A stretch of DNA of 64,000 nucleotides from Planctomycetota bacterium (GCA_016714045.1 JADJNY010000002.1:682001-746000), one strand, 5' to 3'; shown: positions 7,332 through 16,672, counted from the first letter of the stretch. The notes: generated from the sequence alone by a model not told the origin. Numbers and translations are program-made.

Positions 7332-9578
7332 ATGCGCCGAATCGTTCTGCTCGGAATCGTGCTCGTGGTGCTCGCGGGACTCGCGGCGCTCGTCTTGTGG
7401 CGGCCGACGAGTCCGACGACCGCTCCGGACACGCGCGCGACGGGCGCGGCGCCCGAGTCGGCGCCGGCGGTCGTCCCCGCGCGCGACGAAGCGCAGGGCG
7501 CGACGAACGCACCGGTCGTCGTCGAGCCGAAGGACGCGCGCAGCACCGCGAGCTCGCTGCCTCTGGACGCGCCGGGCGTCCTGCGCGTGCACGTCGTCGC
7601 GAAGGAGACGGGGGCCGCGCTCACCGGCTGGCGTGTTCGGCTCGTGCCCGAGCCGGCGCCGCGCTCGGGATGGAGCACGCAGGAGGTCGACGCGCAGTGC
7701 GGCGATGCGCACGCGGAGCCGATCACGGCGGGCGAGGGGTGGATCGAGTTCGAGTGCACGCCCGGCACGAGCTACGCCCTCAGCGCGTGGAGCGACGACG
7801 CGCGCGCGCCGGGCGCGCCGACCTCGGCGAGCGTGCTCCCGCTCGCCGCGGGCGAACAGCGCGAGCTCGTCCTCGCTGTGCCCACGCGCGCCGATCTCGT
7901 GTTCTTCGTGCGCGTGCTCGACCTCGACCAGCGCGCGCCGGTCGCGGGCGCACGGGTACGCGCGCGCGTGCAGAGCTCCTCCTGGTCGATGAACCCCGAG
8001 AAGATCCGCCGTCCGGTCGCCGACCGCGAGCTCGGCGACGCCGCGACGGACGCGACGGGGCTCGCGCGGCTCGAGCTCTGCTCGTGGGATCGTCCGTACG
8101 TCGAGGTGGAAGCGGCGGGTTTCGGCCGCGCGCTCGCTTCGGTCGACGGCGGGCACGCGACGCCCGAGACGGCGCTCGACGTGCTGCTCACGCGTGCGGC
8201 GCGACTCTCGGGCACGCTCGTCGGCGCTTCGGCGGGCGAGGTGCTCCTGCGCACGCGCGCCTGGGAGCTCCTGCCGGGCGACCAGCGCTCGATGCTCGTC
8301 GCGGTCGACACGAGCGACGCGACGTGGAGCGCGAAGCTCGCTCCGGACGGCCGGTTCGCGTTCGACGCGCTGCCCGCGGGCTGCGAGTTGAACGCGGAGC
8401 ACTGGCCGAGCGACGGAGAGCCCATGCGGGTCGGCACGAGCGTCAAGCTCTCGCCCGGCGAAGAGCGCGTCGTCGAGTGGCACGTCTCCGGCCGCTGCAC
8501 GGTGCACGGGCGCGTGCTCGACGGCGCCGACGTGCCCGTCACGGACACCGTGGTGTGGCTCGTCGCCGAGACGTCGCCGCAACCGTCCGTGTTCGGCAAG
8601 TACGACGACGGGCGCAACGTGATCGGGAAGGAGCGGACGAACGCGAAGGGCGAGTTCACGTTCGCGGACGTCCCCGCGGGCAAGTGGCAGGCGGGGCTCG
8701 CGCCCGACGTCGAGGTGCGGTTCGGCAACCCCGCGCTCGACGTCGTCGGCCTCTCCGAACGCTTCGAGATCGCGCAGGGAGAGACGCAACGCGAGCTCCT
8801 GCTGCGCGTCGACCGCGGCCTGTTCGTGTCGGGCGTGGTGCGCGCTCCCGACGGCTCCGCTCCTCCGCACGCGTTCGTCCAGGCAAACGGAGTCGACGGA
8901 CGGGCGTCGTTCACGCAGAACACGTCGGACGGCACGTTCCACGTCGGACCGGTCTTGCGCGGACGCTACCGGCTGTCGGCTTCCGGAGAACCGCACGCGC
9001 CGACGCCGGTCGTCGAGGTCGAAGCCGGCGCGAAGGACGTCGTGCTGACGCTCACGGCCGGCGCGGCGATCCACGGCCGAGTCGTCGACGCGTCGGGCGC
9101 GCCGCCGCCGTACGAAGTGCAGCTCGCGGCCGCGGAGGGCAGCCAGGTGCGCTTCGCGATGATGGCGACGACCACGGATCCGAACGGTGAGTTCAAGCTC
9201 GACGGCCTGGAAGCCGGCACCTACGACGTCGTCGCCAGCACGACCGGCGGGCGCTACGGCGTGAAGCGCGGGATCGTCGCGCAGCCGGGCAAGACGGCGG
9301 AGGTCGCGCTCGAGCTCGACGCGGGTGTGCGACTGCGGGTGCGGAGCGCGTACGAGCAGGGTTCGCTCCTCGTGCGCAGCGACGGCGCCCTGATCCACAT
9401 GCTGCAACCCGACCCGAAGACGGCCGTCGAGTGCGCGCTGCCTCCGGGGCGGATCACCGTCGAGCTCGTGAAGTACGTCCAGAAGGACGGGACGTGGAGC
9501 ACCGAGACGATCACGAAGCAGAGCCTCGACGTCGCGCCGGGCGAGACGAAGGAGCTCGTGCTCGAGGCGCCGAAGTGA
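7332..9578 (+). CDS. Membrane-anchored carboxypeptidase-regulatory-like repeat protein (copy 1)
   Basis: A 748-residue protein with an N-terminal transmembrane or signal anchor (IVLLGIVLVVLAGLAALVLW), followed by a Thr/Ala/Pro-rich linker. A series of beta-sandwich repeats of the carboxypeptidase D regulatory/CnaB type follows. Recurrent marks are HGRVLDGADVPV, SGVVRAPDGSAP and HGRVVDASGAPPP starts paired with GEFTFADVPAGKW or GEFKLDGLEAGTY ends. Such domains usually lie outside the cytoplasm and bind ligands or other envelope proteins; no enzyme motif is visible. AGGAAGG, 5 nt before the ATG, is a good ribosome site. The next gene is a paralogue that begins inside this stop codon (GTGA overlap). 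The last 14 residues and the corresponding DNA are shared with that paralogue. Confidence 0.82.
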   Translation: MRRIVLLGIVLVVLAGLAALVLWRPTSPTTAPDTRATGAAPESAPAVVPARDEAQGATNAPVVVEPKDARSTASSLPLDAPGVLRVHVVAKETGAALTGWRVRLVPEPAPRSGWSTQEVDAQCGDAHAEPITAGEGWIEFECTPGTSYALSAWSDDARAPGAPTSASVLPLAAGEQRELVLAVPTRADLVFFVRVLDLDQRAPVAGARVRARVQSSSWSMNPEKIRRPVADRELGDAATDATGLARLELCSWDRPYVEVEAAGFGRALASVDGGHATPETALDVLLTRAARLSGTLVGASAGEVLLRTRAWELLPGDQRSMLVAVDTSDATWSAKLAPDGRFAFDALPAGCELNAEHWPSDGEPMRVGTSVKLSPGEERVVEWHVSGRCTVHGRVLDGADVPVTDTVVWLVAETSPQPSVFGKYDDGRNVIGKERTNAKGEFTFADVPAGKWQAGLAPDVEVRFGNPALDVVGLSERFEIAQGETQRELLLRVDRGLFVSGVVRAPDGSAPPHAFVQANGVDGRASFTQNTSDGTFHVGPVLRGRYRLSASGEPHAPTPVVEVEAGAKDVVLTLTAGAAIHGRVVDASGAPPPYEVQLAAAEGSQVRFAMMATTTDPNGEFKLDGLEAGTYDVVASTTGGRYGVKRGIVAQPGKTAEVALELDAGVRLRVRSAYEQGSLLVRSDGALIHMLQPDPKTAVECALPPGRITVELVKYVQKDGTWSTETITKQSLDVAPGETKELVLEAPK

Positions 9579-11866
9579 GCCGTGCGCGCGTCCTCTTCGT
9601 CGTGATCCTGCTCGCGCTCGGCGCGGCGGTGCTCGTGCGCGTGTTGCGGGTCGACGGCGACCAGAGGGCAACGGGCGGCGCCGCGGAGTCGGCGGCGACT
9701 GCACTCGGCGTCGGCGACTCGGCCGCGCTGGCGCGCGCGCTAGACGCCGAACAGCGCGTCCAGTCGGAGGCCTCGCGCGCGCCGCTCGCTCCCGCTCCAG
9801 TGGACACGAAGCCCTCGGGCGCGCGCGTCCTCGTGCGCGTCGTCGCCGACGACACCGGGGCCCCGATCGACGGCGCGCACGTGCGCCACGGCGTGCGCGC
9901 CGCCACGACGGGCCCGAACTCCTCCACGCCGTCGAAGCCCGAGCTGCGCGAGCTCCCGGCGACCGGCGCGGACGGCCGCGTCGAGTTCGACTGCGCGGAG
10001 GACGTCGCGCTCGTCCTCGAGGCCTCGGCGACCGTCGGCGACGTCGCGAGCCGGCCGTTCGAGCTCGACGTCGCGCCGCTCGCGGAGGGCGAACGGCGCG
10101 AGCTCGTCGTGCGCCTCTGTTTCGAGCCCGATCGCGACGTCTACGTCCGCGCGATCGACCGTGCGCGTCGCGCACCGATCGCCAACGTGCGCGTCCTCGC
10201 GCGGCCCGACCGCGGCGCGTTCGGCTCCGACCCGGACGAGCTCGCGCTCCCGCCCGAGCGCGCAGTGCTCCATGCGATGACGACGGACGCGAACGGGCTC
10301 GCGCGGGTTCCCTTGCGCAGTTGGCAGCGCGCGTACCTCGAGCTCGAGGGCGCGGGCTGGGGGCGCAGGCTCGTGCAGCCGCGCGGCGCGCATGCGACGC
10401 CCGAGTCCGCGCTCGACGTCGAGCTCGCCAAGGCCGCGCGGCTCGTGGGCCGGCTCGCGGGTGCGGGCGCAGGCGAGGTCTGTCTGCGGACGAGCGTGTT
10501 CCCGCTGTACGCCGCCGCCACGTACGAGCTCGCGTTCGACGGCGACCTCGACGACGTCGTATGGCGCGCTCCGCTCCGCGCCGACGGCGAGTTTGCGTTC
10601 GACGCGCTCCCGCCCGAAGTCGACCTGCGCGCCGAGTTCCGGCCCGACGGCGGAGTGGCCGTCAACCTGGGCGACGAGGTGCGCCTCGAACCCGGCGAGA
10701 CGCGGCGCGTCGAGTGGTCGCTCGCGGGGACGTGCGTCGTGCAGGGCCGCGTGCTCGACGCCTCGGGCGCGCCCGTCGCCGCGACGGAGGTGTGGCTCGT
10801 GCGCGAGACGAACACGCGCGTGCACGTGTTCGACGAGTACTCCGACGCGCAGCAGCGCTGCGCGACGGCGACCACGGACGACGCCGGTCGCTTCGAGTTC
10901 GACGGCGTGCGCGCCGGTGCGTGGCAGGTCGGCCCGGCCGCGATCGTGGGACGGACGTACAGCCCGCCCACCACCGGCCTGGCGGGCACGAGCGTGCGGC
11001 TCGACGTCGCTCCGACGGATCGCACGCGCACGGTGGAGCTCCGCGTCGACCGTGACCTCTTCGTCGAAGGCCGCGTCGTCGGACCGGACGGCGCGCCGGT
11101 CGAGGGCGCGTACCTGTTCGTGCGCGGCGTGACGACGCAGGACGAATTCCACTCGTCCACGGTCGAGGCCCGCTCGCTCGCCGAACGGGCCGTGCACGGC
11201 GCCGGGCCGGTCGAGAGCCGCTTCCGCTGCGGCCCGCTCGTGCGCGATCGCTACCGGCTCGTCGCGCACGCGCAGGGCTTTGGCGCGAGCACGGAGCTCG
11301 AGGCCGATGCCGGCGCGAAGGACCTCGTGCTCGCGCTCACCGCCGCGGGGACGATCCGCGGTCGGATCGTGGACGAGGGCTGCGGCGCGCTGCCCGTCGA
11401 CGTGCAGGTGTCGCCGTCCGGCGCGCGGCTCGAGTTCGAGCGGATGGGCATGGATACGCTCGCGAGCGAGCTCACGTTCTCGATCGAAGGCCTCGTCGGC
11501 GGCCGCTACGACCTCGTCGCGACGTGCGCGCGCGGGCACGTCGGCGTGCGGCGCGCGATCGACGTGCGCGGCGGGAGCGTGACGGAGCTCGGCGACGTCG
11601 CGCTCGGCGCGAGCGCGCGCCTCCGTTTGCGCACGACAGCGGGAAAGGTCGTCGCGCTCGTCCGCAGCGAGGACGCCCTCGTGCGGGCGCACAAAGTCGA
11701 GGTCGACGCCCCGTTCGAGTGCAGCGTCCCGCCCGGTCGCGTGCGTGTCGAACTCGCGCGCGTCGAGCGCGACGGCCTGCGCGTCGCTTTCCACGTGCTC
11801 TCCGAAGAGCGCCTCGAGCTCGCGCCGGGCGAGACGAAGGAGCTCGTGCTCGAGGCGCCGAAGTGA
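9575..11866 (+). CDS. Membrane-anchored carboxypeptidase-regulatory-like repeat protein (copy 2)
   Basis: A 763-residue paralogue of the preceding gene, starting at a GTG that overlaps the upstream TGA, so the pair is translationally coupled. It has an N-terminal membrane anchor (VLFVVILLALGAAVLV) and a low-complexity Ala-rich linker. The same kind of beta-sandwich units follow, for example QGRVLDASGAPVAATEVWL, EGRVVGPDGAPVEGAYLF and RGRIVDEGCGALPVDVQV. Its C-terminal LAPGETKELVLEAPK is almost the same as that of copy 1. The overall architecture is collinear, which indicates a tandem duplication followed by strong divergence in the middle. No catalytic motif is seen; a surface structural or ligand-binding role is inferred. 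Confidence 0.8.
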   Translation: MSRARVLFVVILLALGAAVLVRVLRVDGDQRATGGAAESAATALGVGDSAALARALDAEQRVQSEASRAPLAPAPVDTKPSGARVLVRVVADDTGAPIDGAHVRHGVRAATTGPNSSTPSKPELRELPATGADGRVEFDCAEDVALVLEASATVGDVASRPFELDVAPLAEGERRELVVRLCFEPDRDVYVRAIDRARRAPIANVRVLARPDRGAFGSDPDELALPPERAVLHAMTTDANGLARVPLRSWQRAYLELEGAGWGRRLVQPRGAHATPESALDVELAKAARLVGRLAGAGAGEVCLRTSVFPLYAAATYELAFDGDLDDVVWRAPLRADGEFAFDALPPEVDLRAEFRPDGGVAVNLGDEVRLEPGETRRVEWSLAGTCVVQGRVLDASGAPVAATEVWLVRETNTRVHVFDEYSDAQQRCATATTDDAGRFEFDGVRAGAWQVGPAAIVGRTYSPPTTGLAGTSVRLDVAPTDRTRTVELRVDRDLFVEGRVVGPDGAPVEGAYLFVRGVTTQDEFHSSTVEARSLAERAVHGAGPVESRFRCGPLVRDRYRLVAHAQGFGASTELEADAGAKDLVLALTAAGTIRGRIVDEGCGALPVDVQVSPSGARLEFERMGMDTLASELTFSIEGLVGGRYDLVATCARGHVGVRRAIDVRGGSVTELGDVALGASARLRLRTTAGKVVALVRSEDALVRAHKVEVDAPFECSVPPGRVRVELARVERDGLRVAFHVLSEERLELAPGETKELVLEAPK

Positions 11867-12055
11867 GCCCAGGCTCGTTCTCCCGACCTCCGAGTCGGTG
11901 AACCTCCTTGCACGCCTCGTGAGCGCGGCTGTCGGGCTCCGCGACCGCGCTCCGTGAGTGCCGGCGCCGCCGCGGCCCGAACGGGCTCGACGAGCCCCGC
12001 GAACGCGCGTGTCGTCCCGGCTCCGTGGGTGACACCGCGCCCGCGATCGGCTCGA

Positions 12056-13378
12056 ATGGCGCGCATGCATCGCCCCCCCCTCGCGCTCCTCCTCGTCGCC
12101 GCGCTCGCGCCGTCCGCGCTCGCGCAAGACGCTCCGCACGCCTTCGTCGGCGCGCGCGTGCTCCCGATCTCCGGCCCGGCGATCGACGACGGCGTCCTGC
12201 TCGTCCACCACGGCAAGATCGAAGCGGTCGGGACGCGCGCGTCGGTCGCGCTCCCCGCGAACGCGGTCGTCGTCGACGTGAAGGGCAAGGTGCTCATGCC
12301 CGGCCTCGTCGACACGCACAGCCACGTCGGCGGCGGGTGGGGCGCGGACGAAAGCGCGCCGATCCAAGCCTCGGTGCGCATGCTCGACGCGATCGACTGC
12401 CGCGACGCGGGCTTTCAGCGCGCGCAAGCTGGCGGCATCACGACGGTCAACGTGATGAGCGGCAGCGGGCACCTGATGGGCGGGCAGACGCTCTACCTGA
12501 AGAACAAGGACGTCCGCTCGATCGAGGAGATGTGCTACCGCTTCGCCGACGGCGCGCCGATGGGCGGCATGAAGATGGCGAACGGCACGAACAGCCACCG
12601 CGACCCGCCGTTCCCCGGCACGCGCGGCAAGTCGGCGGCGCTCGTGCGCGAGAGCTTCGTCGCGGCGCAGGAATACGAGCGCAAGCTCCGCGCCGCGGGC
12701 ACGGACGAGTCGAAGAAGCCCGCGCGCGACCTCGCGATGGAGGGCCTGCTCGAGGTCCTCTCCGGCCGCCGCATCGTGCACCACCACACGCACCGGCACG
12801 ACGACATCCTCACCGTGCTGCGCCTCGCGAAGGAGTTCAACTTCCGCGTCGTGCTCCACCACGTCAGCGAGGCGTGGAAGGTCGCAAGCGAGATCGCGGC
12901 GGCGAAGATCCCGTGCTCGTTGATCGAGATCGACTCGCCCGGAGGCAAGCTCGAGGCGGCCGACTTCGATTCGCGGTCCGCGGCGGAGCTCGAGAAGCGC
13001 GGCGCGCCGGAGCTCGTCGCGTTCCACACGGACGACTGGATCACGGACTCGCGCCTCTTCCTGCGCAGCGCCGGGCTCGCCGTGCGTGCTGGGCTCTCGC
13101 GCGAGACGGCGCTCGCGGGGCTCACGCTGAACCCGGCGCGCATGTTCGACCTGGGCGATCGCGTCGGCAGCCTCGAGCGCGGCAAGGACGCGGACTTCCT
13201 CGTGCTCTCGGGCGATCCGCTCTCCGTGTACACGACCGTCGAACAGACGTGGGCCGGTGGCGACAAGGTGTTCGACCACGCGGACGCGAAGGACAGGCTC
13301 TGGGCGGAAGGCGGATGGGGCGCGGGCCTGCGGCGCGCGGGCGCGCTCTGCTGCCTCGGTGACGGGGAGGACCGGTGA
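12056..13378 (+). CDS. Exported metal-dependent amidohydrolase
   Basis: A 440-residue amidohydrolase-superfamily protein with a signal peptide (LALLLVAALAPSALAQ). The metal-ligand set is visible: the H-x-H motif in GLVDTHSHVGG, further His residues in IVHHHTHRHDD and VVLHHVSEAW, and the Asp of AFHTDDWITD. The C-terminal LNPARMFDLGDRVGSLERG and GKDADFLVLSGDPLS are typical of imidazolonepropionase/dihydroorotase-like members. It probably hydrolyses a cyclic amide or peptide-like substrate in the periplasm. An alternative start is the ATG at 12065, and neither start has a Shine-Dalgarno sequence. The stop TGA shares its A with the ATG of the next paralogue. The Cys-rich last residues (ALCCLGDGEDR) follow the barrel. 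Confidence 0.85.
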   Translation: MARMHRPPLALLLVAALAPSALAQDAPHAFVGARVLPISGPAIDDGVLLVHHGKIEAVGTRASVALPANAVVVDVKGKVLMPGLVDTHSHVGGGWGADESAPIQASVRMLDAIDCRDAGFQRAQAGGITTVNVMSGSGHLMGGQTLYLKNKDVRSIEEMCYRFADGAPMGGMKMANGTNSHRDPPFPGTRGKSAALVRESFVAAQEYERKLRAAGTDESKKPARDLAMEGLLEVLSGRRIVHHHTHRHDDILTVLRLAKEFNFRVVLHHVSEAWKVASEIAAAKIPCSLIEIDSPGGKLEAADFDSRSAAELEKRGAPELVAFHTDDWITDSRLFLRSAGLAVRAGLSRETALAGLTLNPARMFDLGDRVGSLERGKDADFLVLSGDPLSVYTTVEQTWAGGDKVFDHADAKDRLWAEGGWGAGLRRAGALCCLGDGEDR

Positions 13379-14595
13379 TGAAGCTCTTCCAGGCTCTGAC
13401 GTTCCTCGTCGTCGCTGGTGTCGCGCGTGCGCAGGACCTCGCCGTGCGCGCCGAACGCGTGCACACCGTGTCGGGCGCCGTGATCGAGAACGGTGTCGTC
13501 CTCGTTCGCGGCGGCAAGATCGCCGCGGTCGGCAAGGCGGCCGACGTCGCCGTGCCCGCCGGTCTGCGCGTGCTCACGGCGAAGGTCGCGATGCCGGGCC
13601 TCGTCGACGCGCACTCCGTCGTCGGGCTCGCGGGCTACCTGAACCAGCCGCAGGACCAAGACCAGAAGGACCCCACGGCGCCGATCCAACCCGAGCTGCG
13701 CGCGATCGACGCGTACAACGCTCGCGAGCGGCTCGTCGAGTGGGTGCGCGGGTTCGGTGTGACGACGATCCACACGGGGCATGCGCCGACGGCGCTGATC
13801 TCCGGGCAGACGCTCGTCGCGAAGACGCGCGGCGACTCGGTCGACGAGGCCGTGATCGTGCCGTGCGCGATGATCGCGGCGACGCTCGGCGCGGATTCGC
13901 GCGACGAAGGCCCGGGCAAGTCGCCGGGAACGGCCGCGAAGCAGTTGGCGCTCCTGCGCGAGGCGTTCCTCGGCGCGCAGGACCACCAGAAGAAGCTCGC
14001 CGCGGCCGGCAGCGACGCGTCGAAGAAGCCCGACCGCGACCTGCGCAAGGAGGCGCTGATCGAGGTGCTCGAGAAGCGCGTGCCGCTGCTCGTCACCGCG
14101 CAGCGCCACCAGGACATCTCGTCGGCGCTGCGGCTCGCGAAGGAGTTCGGCTTCCGCCTCGTGCTCGACGGCGCCTCCGAGGCGTACGTCGTGCTCGACG
14201 AGCTCGCGGCCGCGGGCGTGCCGGTGATCGCGCACGCGCCGATGGCGCGCTTCGCGGGCGAGCTCGAGAACGCGAGCCGCTCGACGCCGCTCAAGCTGCG
14301 CGACGCGAGGATCCCGTTCGCGTTCCAGAGCGGGTACGAGGCCTACGTGCCGAAGACGCGCGTCGTGCTGTACGAGGCGGCGGTCGCCGCGGCGAGCGGC
14401 CTCGGGTTCGACGGTGCCTTGCGCGCAATCACGCTCGACGCGGCGAGGATCCTCGGCCTGGAGAAGCGCCTCGGCAGCCTCGAGGTCGGCAAGGACGGCG
14501 ACCTCGCGCTCTACGACGGTGATCCGTTCGAGTACACGACGCACTGCATCGCGACGGTGATCGAGGGCGTCGTCGTGTTCGAGGGGGGCCGGTAG
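13378..14595 (+). CDS. Amidohydrolase paralogue lacking metal ligands (probable pseudoenzyme)
   Basis: A 405-residue protein with a signal peptide (LFQALTFLVVAGVARAQ) and an amidohydrolase fold, recognised by GVVLVRGGKIAAVGKAADV at the start and LDAARILGLEKRLGSLEVG near the end. Compared with the upstream paralogue, the H-x-H motif is broken (LVDAHSVVGLAG), the next His position reads LLVTAQRHQDI, the VLHH position reads VLDGASEAY, and the Asp motif HTDD is replaced by FQSGYEA. It is therefore unlikely to hydrolyse anything by the normal metal mechanism. Translation is coupled to the active copy (TGATG, GGGGAGG ribosome site), which suggests a stable one-to-one partner. A GTG three bases earlier is an alternative start. 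Confidence 0.85.
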   Translation: MKLFQALTFLVVAGVARAQDLAVRAERVHTVSGAVIENGVVLVRGGKIAAVGKAADVAVPAGLRVLTAKVAMPGLVDAHSVVGLAGYLNQPQDQDQKDPTAPIQPELRAIDAYNARERLVEWVRGFGVTTIHTGHAPTALISGQTLVAKTRGDSVDEAVIVPCAMIAATLGADSRDEGPGKSPGTAAKQLALLREAFLGAQDHQKKLAAAGSDASKKPDRDLRKEALIEVLEKRVPLLVTAQRHQDISSALRLAKEFGFRLVLDGASEAYVVLDELAAAGVPVIAHAPMARFAGELENASRSTPLKLRDARIPFAFQSGYEAYVPKTRVVLYEAAVAAASGLGFDGALRAITLDAARILGLEKRLGSLEVGKDGDLALYDGDPFEYTTHCIATVIEGVVVFEGGR

Positions 14596-14616
14596 GCGGG
14601 GCGCGCTCGTCGCGCC

Positions 14617-15351
14617 TCACCGACGGACCGGCAGCTGCACTTCCGCCCACCGGTCCGCCGGCGGGACGAACGGCGAGTTGTATTCGAACGTGCGCACGGT
14701 GCCGGTCTCGAGCCACTCCGGATGCTCGGCCTTCGTCGCGTGCAACGCCGCGAGCGCCTGCTCGAACGCCTCGGGCCCGAGCGGTCCGCGCACGCCGATC
14801 GACAGGACGACGGTCTCCTCGCGATCACGCACGACGACGTTCGAGTCGGTCGCGCCCGCGGGGCCTTGCTCGACGCGGCGGTAGAGGAACGACATCGACT
14901 GCGTGCGCAGCGCGCCGTCGTCCTCGGCGGCGTAGTCCATCTCGACCGGGCTCGTCATCGCGATCTGCCGCGATTGGATGTGGCGCAGGAGCGGGTAGAA
15001 CGCGCCGGTCGAGCTCTTCGGCGCGTCGACCTCGGCGCGGCGCACGAGCGGGTAGAGCTTGAGCTCGATCGCTCCCGGCGGCGTCGGCGCGGGGTAGCCC
15101 TCGGGCAGCGGCGTGTCGATCGCGCAGCGGTCGTGGCGCCACACGACGAGCTCTTCGCCGTCCTTCGTCGCGCGCTCCGACGTGACGCGCGCCTCGCGAT
15201 CGCCGCCGACGCGTAGCACGGGCTCGCTCGCGGTCGGCCACGGCGCGGCCGGCTTCGGTGCTGGCGGAGCGGCCTCAAGTGCGCGCTCGTGCGCGGCGCA
15301 GGCGGTGAATAGGGCGAGGACGAGGAGCGGGGCGGCGGGAGTGGAGGTCAT
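14617..15351 (-). CDS. SOUL-like haem-binding family lipoprotein
   Basis: A 244-residue protein with an N-terminal export signal ending at a Cys (LLVLALFTAC), so it is probably a lipoprotein. It then carries the SOUL/HBP-type beta-barrel pattern: GAIELKLYPLVRRAEV, the strand AFYPLLRHIQSRQIAMTS, PVEMDY, SFLYRRVEQGP, and VRTFEYNSPFVPPADRWAEV at the end. Some members bind haem, but the family includes many of unknown ligand and I see no certain axial residue. It is convergent with the amidohydrolase pair and only 21 nt from it. A TAGGAT -10-like element (reverse strand, 15445-15450) lies 94 nt before the start. Confidence 0.78.
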   Translation of the reverse strand: MTSTPAAPLLVLALFTACAAHERALEAAPPAPKPAAPWPTASEPVLRVGGDREARVTSERATKDGEELVVWRHDRCAIDTPLPEGYPAPTPPGAIELKLYPLVRRAEVDAPKSSTGAFYPLLRHIQSRQIAMTSPVEMDYAAEDDGALRTQSMSFLYRRVEQGPAGATDSNVVVRDREETVVLSIGVRGPLGPEAFEQALAALHATKAEHPEWLETGTVRTFEYNSPFVPPADRWAEVQLPVRR

Positions 15352-15382
15352 GGGGGAGCTCGGATCGCGTGCAGCGCGTGGG

Positions 15383-15427
15383 GCGCGGCGAGCGCGTGAG
15401 GCGCGGCGAGCGCGTGAGGCGCGTGAG
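15383..15427. repeat. Short tandem GC repeat, 18-bp unit
   Basis: Two perfect copies of the 18-bp unit GCGCGGCGAGCGCGTGAG lie head to tail (15383-15400 and 15401-15418), followed by a half copy. They lie in the leader between divergent genes. The probable origin is replication slippage; no function is evident. Confidence 0.7.
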
Positions 15428-15545
15428 GCGCGCACCGCGCGACGATCCTACGCGCGCGGCCCGCTCGACGAGGCCGCTGCGTACGAACTCCGGTCCGCCG
15501 CGGATGTCGCGGGATCGGAATGGACGGATCGCGTGTTCACTGCGC

Positions 15546-15551
15546 TATGGT
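15546..15551 (+). promoter_or_regulatory. -10-like box, leaderless start
   Basis: TATGGT stands 6 nt before the ATG of the VOC protein, with no Shine-Dalgarno sequence between them. This is the geometry of a leaderless transcript. No good -35 is visible. Confidence 0.35.
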
Positions 15552-15557
15552 GGCGCG

Positions 15558-15989
15558 ATGCCTCGGTGCGACCACGCCGTCTTCCGCGTCGCCGACCTCG
15601 ATCGGACGGTCGCGTTCTACGAGCGCCTCCTGCCCGCGACGCTCGTGTCGCGCAAGCAGCACGCGGACCGCTGGCGCACCGAGATCGCGACGTTGCGGCC
15701 CGAGGGGCAGGACGACTTCGTGCTCGTCTTTCTGATGGCGCGGCGCGTGCGGTGGCTCCTGTGGGCGTTCCACACGTTCGTGCCGCGGCAGATGCGCAGC
15801 AGCGAGCACCTCGGGTTCGTGTGCGCGTCGCGTGCGGAGCTCGAGGAGCGCGCGCGGATCGCCCGCGAAGTCGGGGCGCGCGTCGAGAACGCGCTGCAAG
15901 AGGTCGAAGGCAAGGACGGATGGATCCTCGAAGTGCTCGATCCCGACGGCAACGCGATCGAGTGGACGCACGGCGTCGTGCACGACTGA
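15558..15989 (+). CDS. VOC (glyoxalase/dioxygenase) superfamily protein
   Basis: A 143-residue vicinal-oxygen-chelate domain with the usual opening CDHAVFRVADLDRTVAFYERLL (His5, a likely metal ligand) and the closing LEVLDPDGNAIEWTHG with the Glu that normally completes the metal site. VOC proteins include glyoxalases, extradiol dioxygenases and fosfomycin/bleomycin resistance proteins; the substrate cannot be predicted. The ATG has a -10-like TATGGT 6 nt upstream and no ribosome site, suggesting a leaderless mRNA. The next gene starts 11 nt downstream on the same strand, so they are likely co-transcribed. Confidence 0.82.
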   Translation: MPRCDHAVFRVADLDRTVAFYERLLPATLVSRKQHADRWRTEIATLRPEGQDDFVLVFLMARRVRWLLWAFHTFVPRQMRSSEHLGFVCASRAELEERARIAREVGARVENALQEVEGKDGWILEVLDPDGNAIEWTHGVVHD

Positions 15990-16000
15990 TCGGACGCGCC

Positions 16001-16627
16001 ATGGATCTCAAGCTGCTCAACACGCTGCGCTTCGAGCTCGACCGCTACTTGAACGCGGACGACGACGAGCAGGAGCGTCACCGCGCGAAGCTCGTGAAGT
16101 GCGTCGACGAGCTCCTGCGACAGCCGGTCGGCGCGGGCGAGGGGATGCTGCGGCGGTTCCTCGACGAGCTGCGGCCCGCGCTCGCCGAACGGCGCGTGTC
16201 GGCGAGCTACGTGCAGCTCGTGCGCGAGCTCGAGAAGCTCCCGCGCGCCGGTGTGAAGGCCGTCGAGGTCCCGCGCACGGACGCGGACGCGGCGCGCGAG
16301 CTCCTGCGCGGCCGCGCGCTGCTCGTGATCGGCGGGATCCCGCGGCCCGAACACATGGAGAACCTGCGCTCGACCTTCGAGCTCAGCGAGGTCGTCTGGC
16401 CCGAGACGAGCGAGACGAAGCCAACGCACGTCGTGCTCGAGCCCTACATCGCGCGCGCCGACGTCGCGGCGGTCGTGCTGCTGATCCGCTGGATCCGCCA
16501 CGCGCTGAACGAGGTGGCGGAGCTGTGCGAGCTGCACGGGAAGCCGCTCGTGCGCGCGCCCGGCGGCTACAACGTGAACCAGATCGCGAAGCTGGTGGTG
16601 GAGCAGGCGAAGCGGCGCGGGGAGTGA
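16001..16627 (+). CDS. Conserved hypothetical protein, weak DUF2325-like C-terminal half
   Basis: A 208-residue cytosolic protein. The first 90 residues are charged and helical (RFELDRYLNADDDEQERH...). The second half reads RALLVIGGIPRPEHMENL, then EPYIARADVAAVVLLIRWI, CELHGKPLVRAPGGYNVNQI. A GG-containing strand, an acidic/Asp-Val segment and a KPLVRxPGGYN end resemble the Rossmann-like layout of DUF2325 proteins, but the match is only by eye. It follows the VOC gene by 11 nt. No catalytic residue can be named, and I do not recognise the function. Confidence 0.72.
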   Translation: MDLKLLNTLRFELDRYLNADDDEQERHRAKLVKCVDELLRQPVGAGEGMLRRFLDELRPALAERRVSASYVQLVRELEKLPRAGVKAVEVPRTDADAARELLRGRALLVIGGIPRPEHMENLRSTFELSEVVWPETSETKPTHVVLEPYIARADVAAVVLLIRWIRHALNEVAELCELHGKPLVRAPGGYNVNQIAKLVVEQAKRRGE

Positions 16628-16672
16628 GGCGTTGCGCCGCTCTGGTGTCGCGCCGCTCGCCGCGATCCAGCG

